A DNA stretch of 64,000 nucleotides from Ypsolopha sequella (lineage: Eukaryota; Arthropoda; Insecta; Lepidoptera; Ypsolophidae), in the NCBI GenBank assembly GCA_934047225.1, contig CAKOHE010000084.1, forward strand, positions 1 to 64,000. Direction: 5' to 3'. Below are positions 1 to 14,189 of this stretch, piece after piece. The notes beneath the pieces are model-generated. The model made no database searches, was not told the DNA's origin, and saw only the letters and a list, made by a program, of their open reading frames with translations. Within the stretch, counting starts at the first letter, position 1, and each line of letters starts with the position of its first letter. The translations under genes and the position numbers were made by a program.

Positions 1-684
1 AATAAAACATCAAAAACATGTGAAACACGAATACAGGAATCAATATGTACTATAACTATTTATGTGTACGTGTTTTATAGCATGGCTGTCCAGTCTATTG
101 CTAATGTATTCAAAACAGACTTGAACACCTTCGCAAACATTGACAGTACCTCTAGCTTCAAATCACCGACGTCCGACCCCAAGCCACCTTTTGGTTATAT
201 CTCTGTTACCGCATAAAGGTCCGAAAATGAAGCTGTAACTTCATAGAAGACCACGATAATTAATGACCACGAGTGTTTTGATAGTACACTTCAATGCTGA
301 TATCTTTCTAAAAACGATTTACTTCTTGGTCTCCAAAACCAAACCTATTTACTGAATTTAGCATTTACTGGCCAAGCATCCATAAAACAAGGTATGTCCT
401 TTTTAGGGCTTCTGGTTTTTCTCACCATGATCTGATCTATGCCTCATATAAATTAAAAATACCGAAGCTTAAACCCAAAATCTTACTTCAGAGAAATTTT
501 GCGGCAATGAACGTATACAGACTTATATCTGACGCAAAGGCGATAGATTGGTCTCAACTGGAAGGTTTTGAAACACCCGTATTTTTTTCGCATATCGCCT
601 TAATAAGTTCTGTTTTGTCGCTACTTTGTTTTTGTATGTTTGTGTCGTGTTTTTCGAGAACAAATGTTATATCTATATTCTAAA
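1..684. other. AT-rich stretch, no gene seen
   Basis: No convincing ORF, splice-flanked exon or repeat unit was recognised. Short ORFs lack recognisable motifs. Confidence 0.5.
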
Positions 685-760
685 CCAAGGGTCTTCAACC
701 CGCGGCCCTCGGGCCGCGTGCGGCCCGCCGGGACATTTCTTGCGGCCATCAGAGACTAGA
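685..760. mobile_element. hAT-type terminus-like GC hairpin
   Basis: A GC-rich island in AT-rich DNA contains the perfect hairpin GCGGCCCTCGGGCCGC at 702-717, preceded by AAGGGTCTTCAACCCGCGG. This 'gggtcttcaacccgcggccc' pattern is typical of the ends of some hAT transposons. No partner end or target duplication was found, so it is probably a solitary relic. Confidence 0.3.
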
Positions 761-1117
761 AGAGACATCCGTTTGGAATTTACGCGCCTCATCTCTAAAA
801 TCAAACGCCGTTCGGTCACAAAATAAAAGCAGATATCGAAAATCTAGTAAAAAAGAAACAAGTGCAACCCTCACATTAATCTGTATCTTGTAATTTTTAA
901 AGAAATAAAGAATTTCAATTCATTTGTTTGTTATTTAGTGTACCTTCTAAAGTTCGTAGCATAATAAGCAAGATAAAACCGTTTCTTCGACCCCAGCATT
1001 TAATATATATACGTGTATGTACATATACATTATGTGTATAATGTTCTGCACTATGGCTGTACGTTAATAAACAGAGACATCGTCATATAATTCTTTCCCA
1101 CGATGGGATGATGTAAT
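761..1117. other. No gene seen
   Basis: AT-rich filler between the GC hairpin and the minisatellite; no coding signal recognised. Confidence 0.5.
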
Positions 1118-1314
1118 ACTTTGGTGAACCACTAGGGGTCCGCGTATCCCACTTTGGTGAACCACTAGGAGTCCGCGTATCCCACTTTGGTGAACCACCA
1201 GGGGTCCGCGTATCCCACTTTGGTGAACCTCCGCGTATCCCACTTTGGTGAACCACTAGGGGTCCGCGTATCCCACTTTGGTGAACCACTAGGAGTCCGC
1301 GTATCCCACTTTGG
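1118..1314. repeat. 33-bp minisatellite, about six copies
   Basis: Direct repeats contain CTTTGGTGAACCACTAGGGG and GTCCGCGTATCCCA. Successive CTTTGG starts at about 1119, 1152, 1185, 1218, 1243, 1276 and 1309 give 33-bp spacing with one 25-bp short unit. The last partial unit ends with CGTATCCCACTTTGG (1300-1314), which is also the target duplication of the adjoining LINE fragment. Confidence 0.9.
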
Positions 1315-1765
1315 TGAATAGATAGATAGATAGATATAGATATAGATAGATATTATTTATTTATCAAAAGACAATTACATGATATTAATACAATTTTTGA
1401 GCCAAACTGCTCAGTAGTTTATCGGCTATAGCTCTCGGTGTCTACATGTCTTCTTTACAAAGGCTTTTTAAATCTAAACTTATTCTAAATACGGGTTTTA
1501 TTTAAGATAATAAGTTATAAATTTTTTCATAATTTATGTTAAGCTGAGAAAACACTTTTTTAAAATATTTTTATATTTATTTTTACTTATTTTGCCATTT
1601 AAAGTTTCTTCAACCTCTACCGGTATTGTGTTAAATATATTCGGTATTAAATACGCGCAAGTTCTGGTTCCGTAAAAATTTTTGTACTTTGGCACAACAT
1701 ATCTTTGTATTAATTTAGATTTGCTCCGAGCTGGACAATAACGTGTTTTCTTAAACTTTTTTTAA
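1315..1765 (-). mobile_element. 5'-truncated CR1/Jockey-like LINE 3' end
   Basis: Read on the minus strand, 1745 to about 1540 encodes a LINE C-terminal tail (CPARSKSKLIQRY, then YGTRTCAYLIPNIFNTIPVE) ending in a stop, followed by an AT-rich 3' UTR and a (TATC)n tail at 1315-1350. The same 15 bases, CGTATCCCACTTTGG, flank both sides at 1300-1314 and 1766-1780. This is a target-site duplication, as expected for target-primed reverse transcription. Only the last part of ORF2 is present, so it is a dead-on-arrival copy. Confidence 0.8.
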
Positions 1766-1814
1766 CGTATCCCACTTTGGAAAAGTCTGCTGTTCATAAA
1801 CGTAGCCGCAAAAT

Positions 1815-2030
1815 TGTTTTTCACTTGTTTCTTGACATTGACTTTCTCACGTCATTACCCAGGGTTATTTTTCACTTTCTTGTTTCTTGACATTGACTTT
1901 CTCGCTTCATTATCCAGGGTTGTTTTTCACTTTCTCGTTTCTTGACTTTCTTACTTCATTACCCAGGGCTGTTTTTCACTTTCTTGTTTCTTCACATTGA
2001 TTTTCTCACTTCATTACCCGGGGCTACTTG
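1815..2030. repeat. Degenerate tandem repeat, four copies of about 50-55 bp
   Basis: Four imperfect copies of a unit containing TTTTTCACTTTCTTGTTTCTTGACATTGA then TTCATTACCCAGGG (positions about 1815, 1865, 1921 and 1969). Copies differ by substitutions and short indels, indicating an old array. Confidence 0.8.
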
Positions 2031-5000
2031 AGAGGATGGCCTACTGTGTTCAACAATGTTTTCAAAAGACGCACCCGGGTGTCCCACGACGACACCTCTC
2101 GTTTTATTTTTTAAATATCTGTGTTTCAAATTACTTTTCCAAACAAGCATTTTCCTAATTTACCGTGGAAGAATCACAGGCCATGTGTAACCGCGAGGTT
2201 ACAGAAATGCAGAGCTGATGGGATTTGAGGATTGACACGGGAGAATTGTGGGAAAAAACGTGAGTGAACTAACCTTTGTTCTGGATGGTTCTGGATGGGC
2301 CGGCGAATGCGCCGCGTGGCGTCCCTCCTTGTTGGGCTGATTGTGCTGGTCTCGGGCAGGGATGAGCAGGGGTATTGGTTCGTGGAGTAATGTGAACACG
2401 ACACTGGTTTGAGCGTAGGTACGCGAGATTTATCGGCGGGTCAAAGGTGCGCGGCGCGATGTGTGTGCACACGTGTGTTTCGGGAGACGTCTGCCGCGCA
2501 ACAGAACAAACAAGCACCCAGCGCGCGAGTCGATTTGGCGCCAGGCGCTGCGGCGCGAGACTACTCATGCGCATGCGCGAGCGTCACGCTTGTGGCGTGA
2601 ACACCATGCTTAAATGGTATGTATTCTATTTAAGAGACAGTTTTGTACACTCAATTCTTCAGTGGATTCAATGAAAATTGTAAACTCTTACCAATTAATA
2701 GAGAGCAGAAGCGTCTTGTTTCTCATGTTTTTCAGTTTTATAAAAGCTGAAAAACGGGGTATGTTTTTGAGCGACGCCGATTTCGACTTTGCTTCTAAAA
2801 TTTTGCTAACGTGTTCCTCACTAAATGGCCTTTTGTTTATTTTTGCAGCATGCTTTAGTACCTCTGTGAAAATAGTCACATTACAAAATGTGTGAAGATT
2901 TCTGTTTCATTTCAACTGAAGTCAAATAAAGTTAAGTTCTCTCCCACCCACTGCTTTCACAGTTTGGCCTGTTGCCATTATTTTGTAATACTTTAGCATA
3001 AGCATTTTATAGTTTACATATTTTGCAAAACAATTATCGTACAATCAGTGAAATATACGCACTCCACATTAGCGGTTGTTTTCTTCATAAATACGCCGCT
3101 CTTCATTCAATCATCTATAAAACTGTAGAGAGAAATCCCTACATTATGGTTGTTGTAGACTCGTGTTAAGGTTCTGGAGAGGTTAGGATTATGCTTAAGT
3201 GAGATCTAAAGGTTAAATTTTTAACTTTGATATAACCACAAAGCTATGGAATGTTGAAATTACTTAGAAGTTATTTCTAAAACCTATCTAAAGCCTTTAG
3301 GCTGTATAAAAGTTGTCTCGGCAAACAAATTAGGACTGCATGGTGAAAACCAAGACCAAAAGGCTATAGTTCAGAGCTGAAGGCATGATTTATGTCCTAC
3401 AAGAATATTTGAAAGCTTTAGAGGCATTCTCAAAAAATATCAGTTGTCTCCGCGAATTCAAATTACGATGTCTTGCAAATTGAACCAACACAGGATGATT
3501 TCAAAAAATCGGAGTGGAAATTTTAAACGGAAAGTGCGGAAAATTTCCTACGAATAATGAATACTTTATATTATTAGGGTTCCGTACCTCTAACTAAAGG
3601 AAAAAAACCGGTCAAGTGCGAGTCAGACTCACAAACCTAGGGTTCCATATTATGGATGAAAAATTTAATTTTGTCATTTTTTTCAACCGCTATAATTGTC
3701 CTGTAATCTTTACGTAAACACATACTACCATGATTTTTTTCATATTTTTTAGTCTACAAGTTTTGGAGATAAGGGGGGGGGGGACATACAATTGTTTATG
3801 ATTTTTCAAGGATTTCTCGAAATAGATGCAAATAGCCAAACTATACATTTTTACAATAAACTTTTTAATACCTACAATTTGATACCCATAATGTATTTTT
3901 ATAAAAAAAAAATTTATTTATTATAATTCTTTTTTTATATTTTTCGCTTTTGCTCAATTTTTTTTACCGCTATATTTTTCCTGTAATTAGCCAGTTATGA
4001 TCTATAATTGTCATTTTTTTCATATTTTTCGGTCCTCCGGTTTCGGAGTCTGTTGCCGATCAGTTCGGCCTTCATCCGGATGTAGCGGGTTAAAATTCCG
4101 TATAGGCACACATATGGGTTCGGTCTGCACATTTCGGAAGCAAATTAGCTTGGTCCAATTTGTGCCCGAAGTACAATGATAGGGTTCGCTCACCACCCAT
4201 GATGCTGGGTCATAATAATTATTGGTGAAACGTGGGTGTTAAGCACAGCGTTATCTATCAGCTAACTTGCTTATCTTTTTGTATCGAGCTTCATTAATAG
4301 AATCATAGATGGCGCTAGGAGTGCCGATGTTTGTTAAATTAGCAATAGCATTAGCAATCGATCTTGTTGTCGTACTGAGCTCCAAGTAAACGCACGTACT
4401 TATAGAAATTATTTTTCTTTTATTTCGGTCACACGATATACAGTGGGTGTAAAGGTATTTGACTTTTATTTCACAGGCCACACTCAGAAACATCTCTGAC
4501 AGCCCCACGGGGATTTATTTCATGTCTTGTATGTTTTTTTTGTGCAGCAGCACTTCGCACGTTGGATAAAAATTGCTCTTCTCACACGGATCTGAAAAAG
4601 AAAACGATCATGACTGAGTATCTAAATTTAATAGTACATTTGAATATTTAGGTGTCCGTCTGTAGGTATGTCACGGGTCTCATAGAAATGAGTTTCAGAC
4701 CTGAAATTTAATAGTACATTTGAATATTTAGGTGTCCGTCTGTAGGTACTCGTATGTCACGGGTCTCATAGAAATGAGTTTCAGACCTGAAATTTAATAG
4801 TACATTTGAATATTTAGGTGTCCGTCTGTAGGTATGTCACGGGTCTCATAGAAATGAGTTTCAGACCTGAAATTTAATAGTACATTTGAATATTTAGGTG
4901 TCCGTCTGTAGGTACTCGTATGTCACGGGTCTCATAGAAATGAGTTTTAGACCTGAAATTAGGATATTTTGTGAGAAAGTTGTCCCAAAATCGAATACTT

Positions 5001-8000
5001 ATTGAATTGGAAAGTGAATTAAATTATTTTTCAGGAGGGGTCTCATACATTCAAAAGAAGACTAAAATTTCACTTATTTAAGGGGCTATACCGTGAAAAT
5101 TGACACTTTTTGAAGTTATTTATCTGCTCTTTTAATGAAGTTCCAAGTAAAATAAATTAGTATAACAATTTTGGGACCTTTTACTAGATTTTGGTCTATC
5201 AGAAACGCGATAGGAGGAATTTCATTCGATAGAAATAAATTATTGAAATCAGGTCTAAATTTACACTTTTTTTGATATTCTGACAAATTAGGATAGCATA
5301 CAGACTTGAAAAATATTTATTTAGATGGGTTTTAACTACACCAAAATAACTGGTTATGGAATTTTTTGTAGCTATTTTAGTTAATTTTGCATTAATTTAA
5401 AACCAACTTTTTGACAATTTTCCCCGATTCCGTCCCTTTCGCACTGCGGGTCTTTCTGCCTGGAGTAACGGGGACCTTTGCTAGCACGGTATATCACCTT
5501 AACCACAAATCTCTATATCTACGGGAAAATATAAGTATGTTTTAAAATAAGAATATTTTCATGTCCTAACCTAAAATATAAAAGTAAATAAAAAACGTAA
5601 CGGTCGTTTCGTTATATTATGCCATCCATTTCCGAAATAACGGAACATTCTTAGATTAATAAATGGTAGGTCTTATCGTCTAACTTTAAATCTATCGCGA
5701 TAATTTTGATTTTGACATTTTTGAAGTACATCGAATGTCAAATTCAAAGATATCGCGGAGGCCGGAAGATTTAACATCAGTGTTGCCAGTAGTGATTGAA
5801 GATTTAGAACGCCGGGATATCTGATATGCTATGCGAGCACGTACGCGTCGATTAGAAAAATTTGACAGATAGAATCGGTAAATTCTAAACGATAACCCTT
5901 ATTGCAATGAAATAAGAGTTACATTTTTATTTATCGAATCGATGTCGAGTCGATACCATTTTTCAGTTGACGTTATAAGAACATACCGCATATTTCTCTT
6001 TGTTATATCAATGGAAAAAATCAACCTATTTTGACGGACCCACAGTAGAGACGGTTTTACGACCATTCCCGACCAAATCCGTTATCCTAGACGTTACTCC
6101 GTAATTCATACTAAATTTTTACTTTTATTATAAACATAAAACCTTATTACATTATATTAGTACATTGAGATGGGCTTTGTGGGCTTTGGTACAAGAAACA
6201 TTACTGAGTTATTTTATTTAAGTTTGTTTTAGGTACAAAGGATTACAAATTAAATTGAATTGTCTTCACAAAATTGAATATTTGTTTTTAGTCAAGATAT
6301 GCATTTACTTCAGTTCCTTCATGTAGCGGGTAATGAACCGGGTTAAATATAGCACAGGGTTACTATTGGTACCCAGTTAATATTGTTACCCATGCAGTAA
6401 TCATCCAGATTTGACCCGCCAAAAATATAATAATGTGAAAATGTTTTTTCAATTTTCACAGATATGTTACTTAGGAAATGCTGTTCAGTATGATCCGTGG
6501 ATATGTATTTTGATTTTAGCTTCGTCTTTAAAATGTGACAAACAGTCTTGCTTGACGAATTTAGGGTCGACAGCCCTAAATCGAAACCAAAATATTTACC
6601 AGAATCAAATGCACACAAATTTACAAGCGTTTAAAAGTCGTACCTTTAAATCGGTTACCAACTGGATGCCTGTGAGTAACATCAAAAACATAGATTAAAA
6701 TGTAACTTTCAAAACTCTCTTCAGGGGGTATATAACTATTTACAACTTCTGAACAAATCCTTAGGCAATCGGAATTCAATAGTATACATCTATGTTTTTG
6801 ATGATAGGCACCCAGTTGGCAATAGATTCAAAGATTCCTAATAGGCCCGTAAGAGTGTAGATTAAATGTTTTACTTTAAAACGATTCTAAATTGTGTGTG
6901 TTTTTGATTTTGGTAAATGTATTAGGTTCAATTAAGTCATGGATTTAATGTACGGAATTAGTCACAAAATACAACATTTTGGAAAATAATAATAAACAAG
7001 GATATTATCAGCAAACAACGAATATTAGGAGTTCGACCGAGCACAGTGCTCTTAAAATTAAGTAAAAAAACATCATCTTAAAATTGCTTACTTCATGAAA
7101 GACTATTTCTTCATAAAATTTCAGCTTCTTTGGTAAAGAATATAGAAGCTGTTTTGGGTTAAACGATATAATTACACAAAGATTCTAGTTGACAATGATG
7201 ACAATAAACTCATTTTATAGGTACGACATCAATGTTTATTATCATTTCCTCTAAATGTAACCGGAAATTCCACTTTGGCGCCACAATCTGAGTGATAATG
7301 TTGACTTTCAGATTGCTTCCATTAACTGCCAAAAGCTGCAGGAAATGTTATTTGTTTTTACAACCGATTCTACATAGATTGGGTGTCAAAAAAATTTTGG
7401 GGAAGCCCGAACTGTCAGTACGAGCGAACAACTTTCCTTTACAGAAATCGAGAAACCAGGAACTAAGCAGTAGTTCCATCAGCGATATAGTTCCATTATT
7501 TTGGTGGAGTTTATGTGATTGATGTAAGAATATTGTAATTATGAATATGAGTGTAATTGTTTGAAATAAATAACATATTATTATTAGTATGTAGGTTGAC
7601 AGGTGGTAGAGCTGATGCCGGGCTCGACTGTGGAGGTACCACCATCTTACTTGGAGACCTTCTCGAAGTTATTCGGGGAAAAGTAAGAAGACAGCTCACA
7701 GGCCAAAAACCCGCCAGCCCAGCGTGTGTGAGTATGGGCAATTCTTCCAAGATGACCGCTGGGAGTGGCAAAGTCCTGGAAAGTCTTATGTCCAGCAGAC
7801 GAACTAGGCTGATGGATGGATGAATAATGTAGGTACACTTTTCAGTCATGGGCCCATAGGGACCCCGTCATTTGAAGGGCATTAATGGGGCCGAAGCCAT
7901 GTGGACGGTGTACTCAGTGCGCGCGGGGGTTACATTAGCCATCTTCGGGCTCATCAGTGTAGTACAGACTATGAGTTGCAGTGTTCGCCATGACCGAAAA

Positions 8001-11000
8001 CGGTCGGAGTGGACAGTGACTAACCGGTCGGCCACAGAGACGTGCCAAGCAGTTCTTCTTGCGACGGCGCCGGCGGAGAGAATAAATGTATGAAGTTGTA
8101 TAGAACCGGCCATGGGTCACCACTCGCGCGTCTTGTCCGGCTTCGAGTGACTTGCGCTCTCGATACGGCGGTGTGTGGGGAGGCGGGTGGTTGAAATAGT
8201 GATCGAGCGCACAGGATGAACCTTGTGTCGAGCGCTTTGAGCAAACGAGCGCGCTATACATCCGATGCGGTGGAAGGCGGCGACGGGTGTCGTCGCAGGG
8301 CAAAGCCCGTCGCAAACCTGGAAGCGCAGCAAGAAGCGCCGCCAGAAGCCTGAAGCTATGGCCGAGGAGTAAAGCGTCATAGCAGTTAAAATTGGCTTAC
8401 AAATAGGGAGCTTGAGGTGCAGGCGACTGTACTTACAGTCATACAAAACAATATCTCGGTGTATTATAGTCATAATAAATAAAAGTAGTAACTCAGCTCC
8501 GTTTATCGTTTGCTTATCACATTTTTAGGGTTCCATACCCGAAGGGTGCCAACGAAACCCTATTACTAAGCCTCCGCTGTCTGTCTATCCGTCCATCCGT
8601 CTGTCCATCTGTCCGTCTGTCACAGGGGTCTATAGCTTTAGGTGTTATAGGTAGCCAGTTGAAATTTTCACACAGTAAGTTAATCAGAAATATGAGCCTT
8701 AACACAGAATATTACGATTGTAGTAAACAGTGCATAACACTGTTAAAATTGTAGTAAACAGTGCATAACACTGTTAAAATTCCCACACACTTAATTGTTT
8801 GTAGTAAGTGACATTATACTTTTATGTAACCAAACAACATCTGCGTGAATTTAATTTACGAGTTTTGCCCGCTCATCCCCCGCGGTCCTATTACGTCACA
8901 GGTGAAAGTTGAGTTATTTGGCTGGACTGTAATACATTACCAAGTAACAACCTATTACTTTGTATTACAAAGAAGGAAATAACTATTTATTTAGAGTACA
9001 GAACCGCAAACTTTTATGTCATGTATCCAACAAGACAAGACAAGACAAATACTCTTTATGGAACAACAAATGCATAAAATAAGAAAACAAACTGATAAAA
9101 AGGGAAAAATTGGCGACCTTATCGTTTATACAAATTTCTTCCATACAAGCTTTGGGTGGAAATAAATTTTTGGAAAAATGCGATTGTGGTGCACAAAATA
9201 TATTAAAACTTAAATATATCGTCACCACATTAATTACCAAAGGGGTCTCAGAGGTGATAAAAGTGTGAACTGAGGAATACAAATCGCAGTTCATACTCGG
9301 TACACCCGTATTTTACCGACGACTATTACGTCCCAACGTGATGTGTGGTGGGCCCTATCACCGAACTTTGGAGACAAATACACGCTTTTTAGGGCAGCAA
9401 CGATGTTTTCCTTCACCCTTCTGCAAGTGGTAGGTAGGAACAAATACTAAACATACATGCAAGCCCGACCGGGGATCGAACCTGGATCTCAAGATTGAGA
9501 GGTCAGCGTTCAAGCCCTGCACAAAATAAATAATAATTAAATGGATAGCAATTTGAGTATAACATCGTAGAAATATTTAACCCTTACCTAAATGCATCTT
9601 GGGTCGAAAACAGCACAAGGTTTTATTATTATTTACATAATGTTATGTTAAACTATTTAACAACAGCTTTTAATTTTCTTTTTATTTAAAATTCATTTAT
9701 TAATTTTTCTTTTTTTTTGTATTTTCTCGCATTTTGGCGGGAAAATTGCCAAAAAGAGCTTTTGGAAAAAAAAACTACTAAAATACAATATATGATTAGG
9801 TACTAATGTATGTGAATAAGTGAGGGATGGTGTGTATAGGTGTGACTGAGATTCCCTAGCCCTACGACCGAAGTCTTGGGATCAGTATTAAAAAAGCTAC
9901 CAGGGAGGATGAGTATGTGTATGTTTGTGAGTGTGGTGTGTAATGCATGAGAGTGTGAAGGTGTCTGTTTTTACATTGTAAGGCCGCTTGTAATCAAATT
10001 TTGGGTAAAACTAGAAATACTTACATATTTTATAACAATTATTTAACAAAAGAAAAAATAGGTAAATATATATAAAATTAAGTTTAATTGAATTATTTTA
10101 GAAGAGATTCAGTCTCATCGTAGCTTTTGGTCTTAAGCCAATTGGTCAAGGTTTTTTTACATTCGAAGTAATTAAGATGGTAGATATTGATTTCTGTATT
10201 TATACTATTATATAGGTATTCTGACTGCTTGACAAACTGTCTACTAGCAAAAGTAGATTTAACAGAAACTACCGGAGCTACAGCTTCCCTTCTACGTTTG
10301 TTTAGGATTATAGGGTTATATGTCAATTTAACAGAAACTACCGGAGCTACAGCTTCCCTTCTACGTTTGTTTAGGATTATAGGGTTATATGTCAATTTAA
10401 CAGAAACTACCGGAGCTACAGCTTCCCTTCTACGTTTGTTTAGGATTATAGGGTTATATGTCAATTTAACAGAAACTACCGGAGCTACAGCTTCCCTTCT
10501 ACGTTTGTTTAGGATTATAGGGTTATATGTCAATTTAACAGAAACTACCGGAGCTACAGCTTCCCTTCTACGTTTGTTTAGGATTATAGGGTTATATGTC
10601 AATTTAACAGAAACTACCGGAGCTACAGCTTCCCTTCTACGTTTGTTTAGGATTATAGGGTTATATGTCAATTTAACAGAAACTACCGGAGCTACAGCTT
10701 CCCTTCTACGTTTGTTTAGGATTATAGGGTTATATGTCAATTTAACAGAAACTACCGGAGCTACAGCTTCCCTTCTACGTTTGTTTAGGATTATAGGGTT
10801 ATATGTCAATTTAACAGAAACTACCGGAGCTACAGCTTCCCTTCTACGTTTGTTTAGGATTATAGGGTTATATGTCAATTTAACAGAAACTACCGGAGCT
10901 ACAGCTTCCCTTCTACGTTTGTTTAGGATTATAGGGTTATATGTCAATTTAACAGAAACTACCGGAGCTACAGCTTCCCTTCTACGTTTGTTTAGGATTA

Positions 11001-14000
11001 TAGGGTTATATGTCAATTTAACAGAAACTACCGGAGCTACAGCTTCCCTTCTACGTTTGTTTAGGATTATAGGGTTATATGTCAATTTAACAGAAACTAC
11101 CGGAGCTACAGCTTCCCTTCTACGTTTGTTTAGGATTATAGGGTTATATGTCAATTTAACAGAAACTACCGGAGCTACAGCTTCCCTTCTACGTTTGTTT
11201 AGGATTATAGGGTTATATGTCAATTTTTTATGCTTTTTTAAAATAACCTGAAGAATGTATAGTTTCCTAACTGTAAGATGGTCACAAATATTATAAAGGT
11301 TTTCAGTGGAGAATCTATATGTCTTATAGTACATAACCTTTAGGAGGGATCTTTGAGCTCTCTCTAGTTCTAAAAGTTTGATTTTAGTTGCCCCTCCCCA
11401 TACTGAAATACAATAAGTTAACACAGATTGAGCTAGACAAACGTAAATTTGATTCAGAAGAAGCTTTGTGGAAACGTGTCTTAACGTCTTGAAAGTCCAG
11501 ATGAGTTTTCTAAGTCTGTTCATCACCAGTTCAATGTGAGGGTGCCAAGACAGTCGTTGGTCAACTATAATGCCCAGGTACTTTGTGCTTACTACTTTGT
11601 TAATCGAGGTACATGAACAGTTAACATACGGATAGCTACATATTGTGTGAATTTTTATTTGAAAATTTAGTTCCGGTTGAGTTGAATTGTATTTACTGAA
11701 GCATATATAGTTCGTCTTAGACCTGTTTAAAGTAAGTAAGTTTGAATTTAACAATCCAGCAATTTTGGTAAGCCCTATCTCTGTGTATTCATGGACGGCA
11801 TTCCACGTGTCACCAGTGAAAACGATAGCAGTATCGTCTGCATAGGAGAAAATTTTACCATGGTCGATCTCCAGGCCACAAAGATGGTTAATGTATATTA
11901 GAAAAAGGGTAGGGCCTAGTACGCTTCCCTCTGGTACACCAAATGTAATTTTGGCTTTCTCACTCGTATATTCACCAATTTTAACACTCTGCCCGCGGTT
12001 CGTAAGATAATCCTTGAAAAGCGTCAATATAGTCATTATGAATAAAGAGGTTTGATAATGAATGAGGTTGACTTAGCCTAATACGTGACGTCATCAATAT
12101 GAAACTTAAAAATTATAAAAAATCAACTACTGTTAGGAAGAAAGAAATATAGAAATTAATTGTTCAAAATAGACTATACAAAATAAAAATATAATGCCAG
12201 TGTATTTTACATACCGAATTAGAATTTTAAAGTTTAAAATTCTAATTTTCAGAGACCAATGGAAACTTTGCTATAGCAGCAATCGGCAGCATACATAATA
12301 CATAGGTAAAAGGTTTTGTTGAGGAACTATTGAGTGAAATATTAATATATGTGTTCTGTTTCAATTAAATAGAAAAAGGCGGATCTTTCACAATCCGGTT
12401 GCTAAACGGGTTTTAAAAGCGTGTTTTGAAAGTAGATTACTTCTTTTTTTGCCTTTGTTCAGAACTTGTACTTCACTTCCAGTTCCAGGCAGGACGACAT
12501 TTTCAACTACGGAGAATTAGATTATTACATTTTTTATTCGTTCATTATTTATTATTTATAATTAATTATCTATTAATAAGTTAATGCTTATTTGATCGAA
12601 ATAATAAAAAAAAATGAAATGACATCGTAAGCGAATGCCGCCAGTGATTTTCACCTCTGTGATTGAGTAAAGAGGTAACATAACAAGTATTCACTTAAAT
12701 AATTTACGTTTGTAACTCGCTGCTTCTTTATCCTACTGATCAATATATTTTTTGCTATCCTTCTCACAGGGCCGCACTAAAAGGAATAGCTAATCAAGAG
12801 AAGGTCAATATTGAATGTATCTTTATATGGAAGCAAAGGAGACTGTTCTTTTTTGTATGAAAAGTAGTCTATGAACCAACAGATATAATATTGTGGTTTT
12901 TACATTAGGTAACCCCAACTACACCTCTGTACGAAAGAGCATCAAAATCTGACCCGACAGTTTTTTCGGTACTTCGGATACTTTCGGACAGAAAGAGGTG
13001 GCATCAGCGTCTTCAAAGACACGGCGTGTAGTTTACCAACGCTAGTCTAACAGGCCACTTATTTATAGTTCTTAGTTCGGTGTCATTGCAGTCAAAAATG
13101 TAATAAATGTAGCTCATTGCAAAATCGGAGTTCTTATAAGTTCCTTAATTTATTATAACATTATTGTAATAAATATACTTAATTAAAATAAAATAATACT
13201 AACATATTTGACTTGAAATATCTCAAAACTGTCGGGTCAGATTTTGATGACGTCATAACAAAAAAATACCGTCTAAATGTGTACTTCCTAAAAAAAATTA
13301 CTCCATATCTGTTGGACTACAGACTACTTTCGCCCAGTCTCCTTTTGCATTACAATTTTGAGTTGAAGAATGCGTACAGCCAATAATGTATACTTATTAA
13401 ATAACAAACGCATAAGGATCATTTTAACTAAATATATCTTAACAGCATCTGCTTCTTGTTATTCCTCGTAGCTCTAAGATATTTTTAGCTTAACCGCTTC
13501 AAGACACGCCATAAACGGAATACCCCAGCTACGCCGTTGACAACCTACTTATTCAGATAACTAGCCTTTCTGAAAATACGATTTGTAATTCTATCTCGCT
13601 TACTTTCCTAGCACAAGAAACAGACGGCAGATGCGTCGGCGAAGTGACAATCCTAGGAAGGGATATACTGAGATAGATTTCCATAAAATTTTAGTTTGTT
13701 GCTTGCCCGCAAGTAGATTATGTGTGTGATGTCAACAAGTGTTTGACAAGCTTGCCCAACCCTCACTCTGGGATGTAATAATCGTCGGCGAAATGTGGCG
13801 TATATGTGTAAATACATGAAAAAACTTCTGACATCCCCTGAAGAATTCATGTCATGTGTATGTATTTTATATTTTGTATTCAAGTATTTATATTTAGTCA
13901 TACATATCGACATGTTGTATACTTGTATTACCTGAGTCAACAAACTTAGGGAATAGAAATAGCGGCCCTCTGTAGCTGTACTGTTAGCATAGACTAAACG

Positions 14001-14148
14001 CAAACCTGTCACATTTATGTCACAGTATAGGATTCACGGAACACTTTTACCAGGAGAAGAATGAAAACTCAGTAGAAAAAAAAAGCGACAATATTTCTTT
14101 ACTGCTAGCGCCATCTATGGAATGCCCATTATAAACCTTCATAGTTAT

Positions 14149-14189
<41 letters not shown>
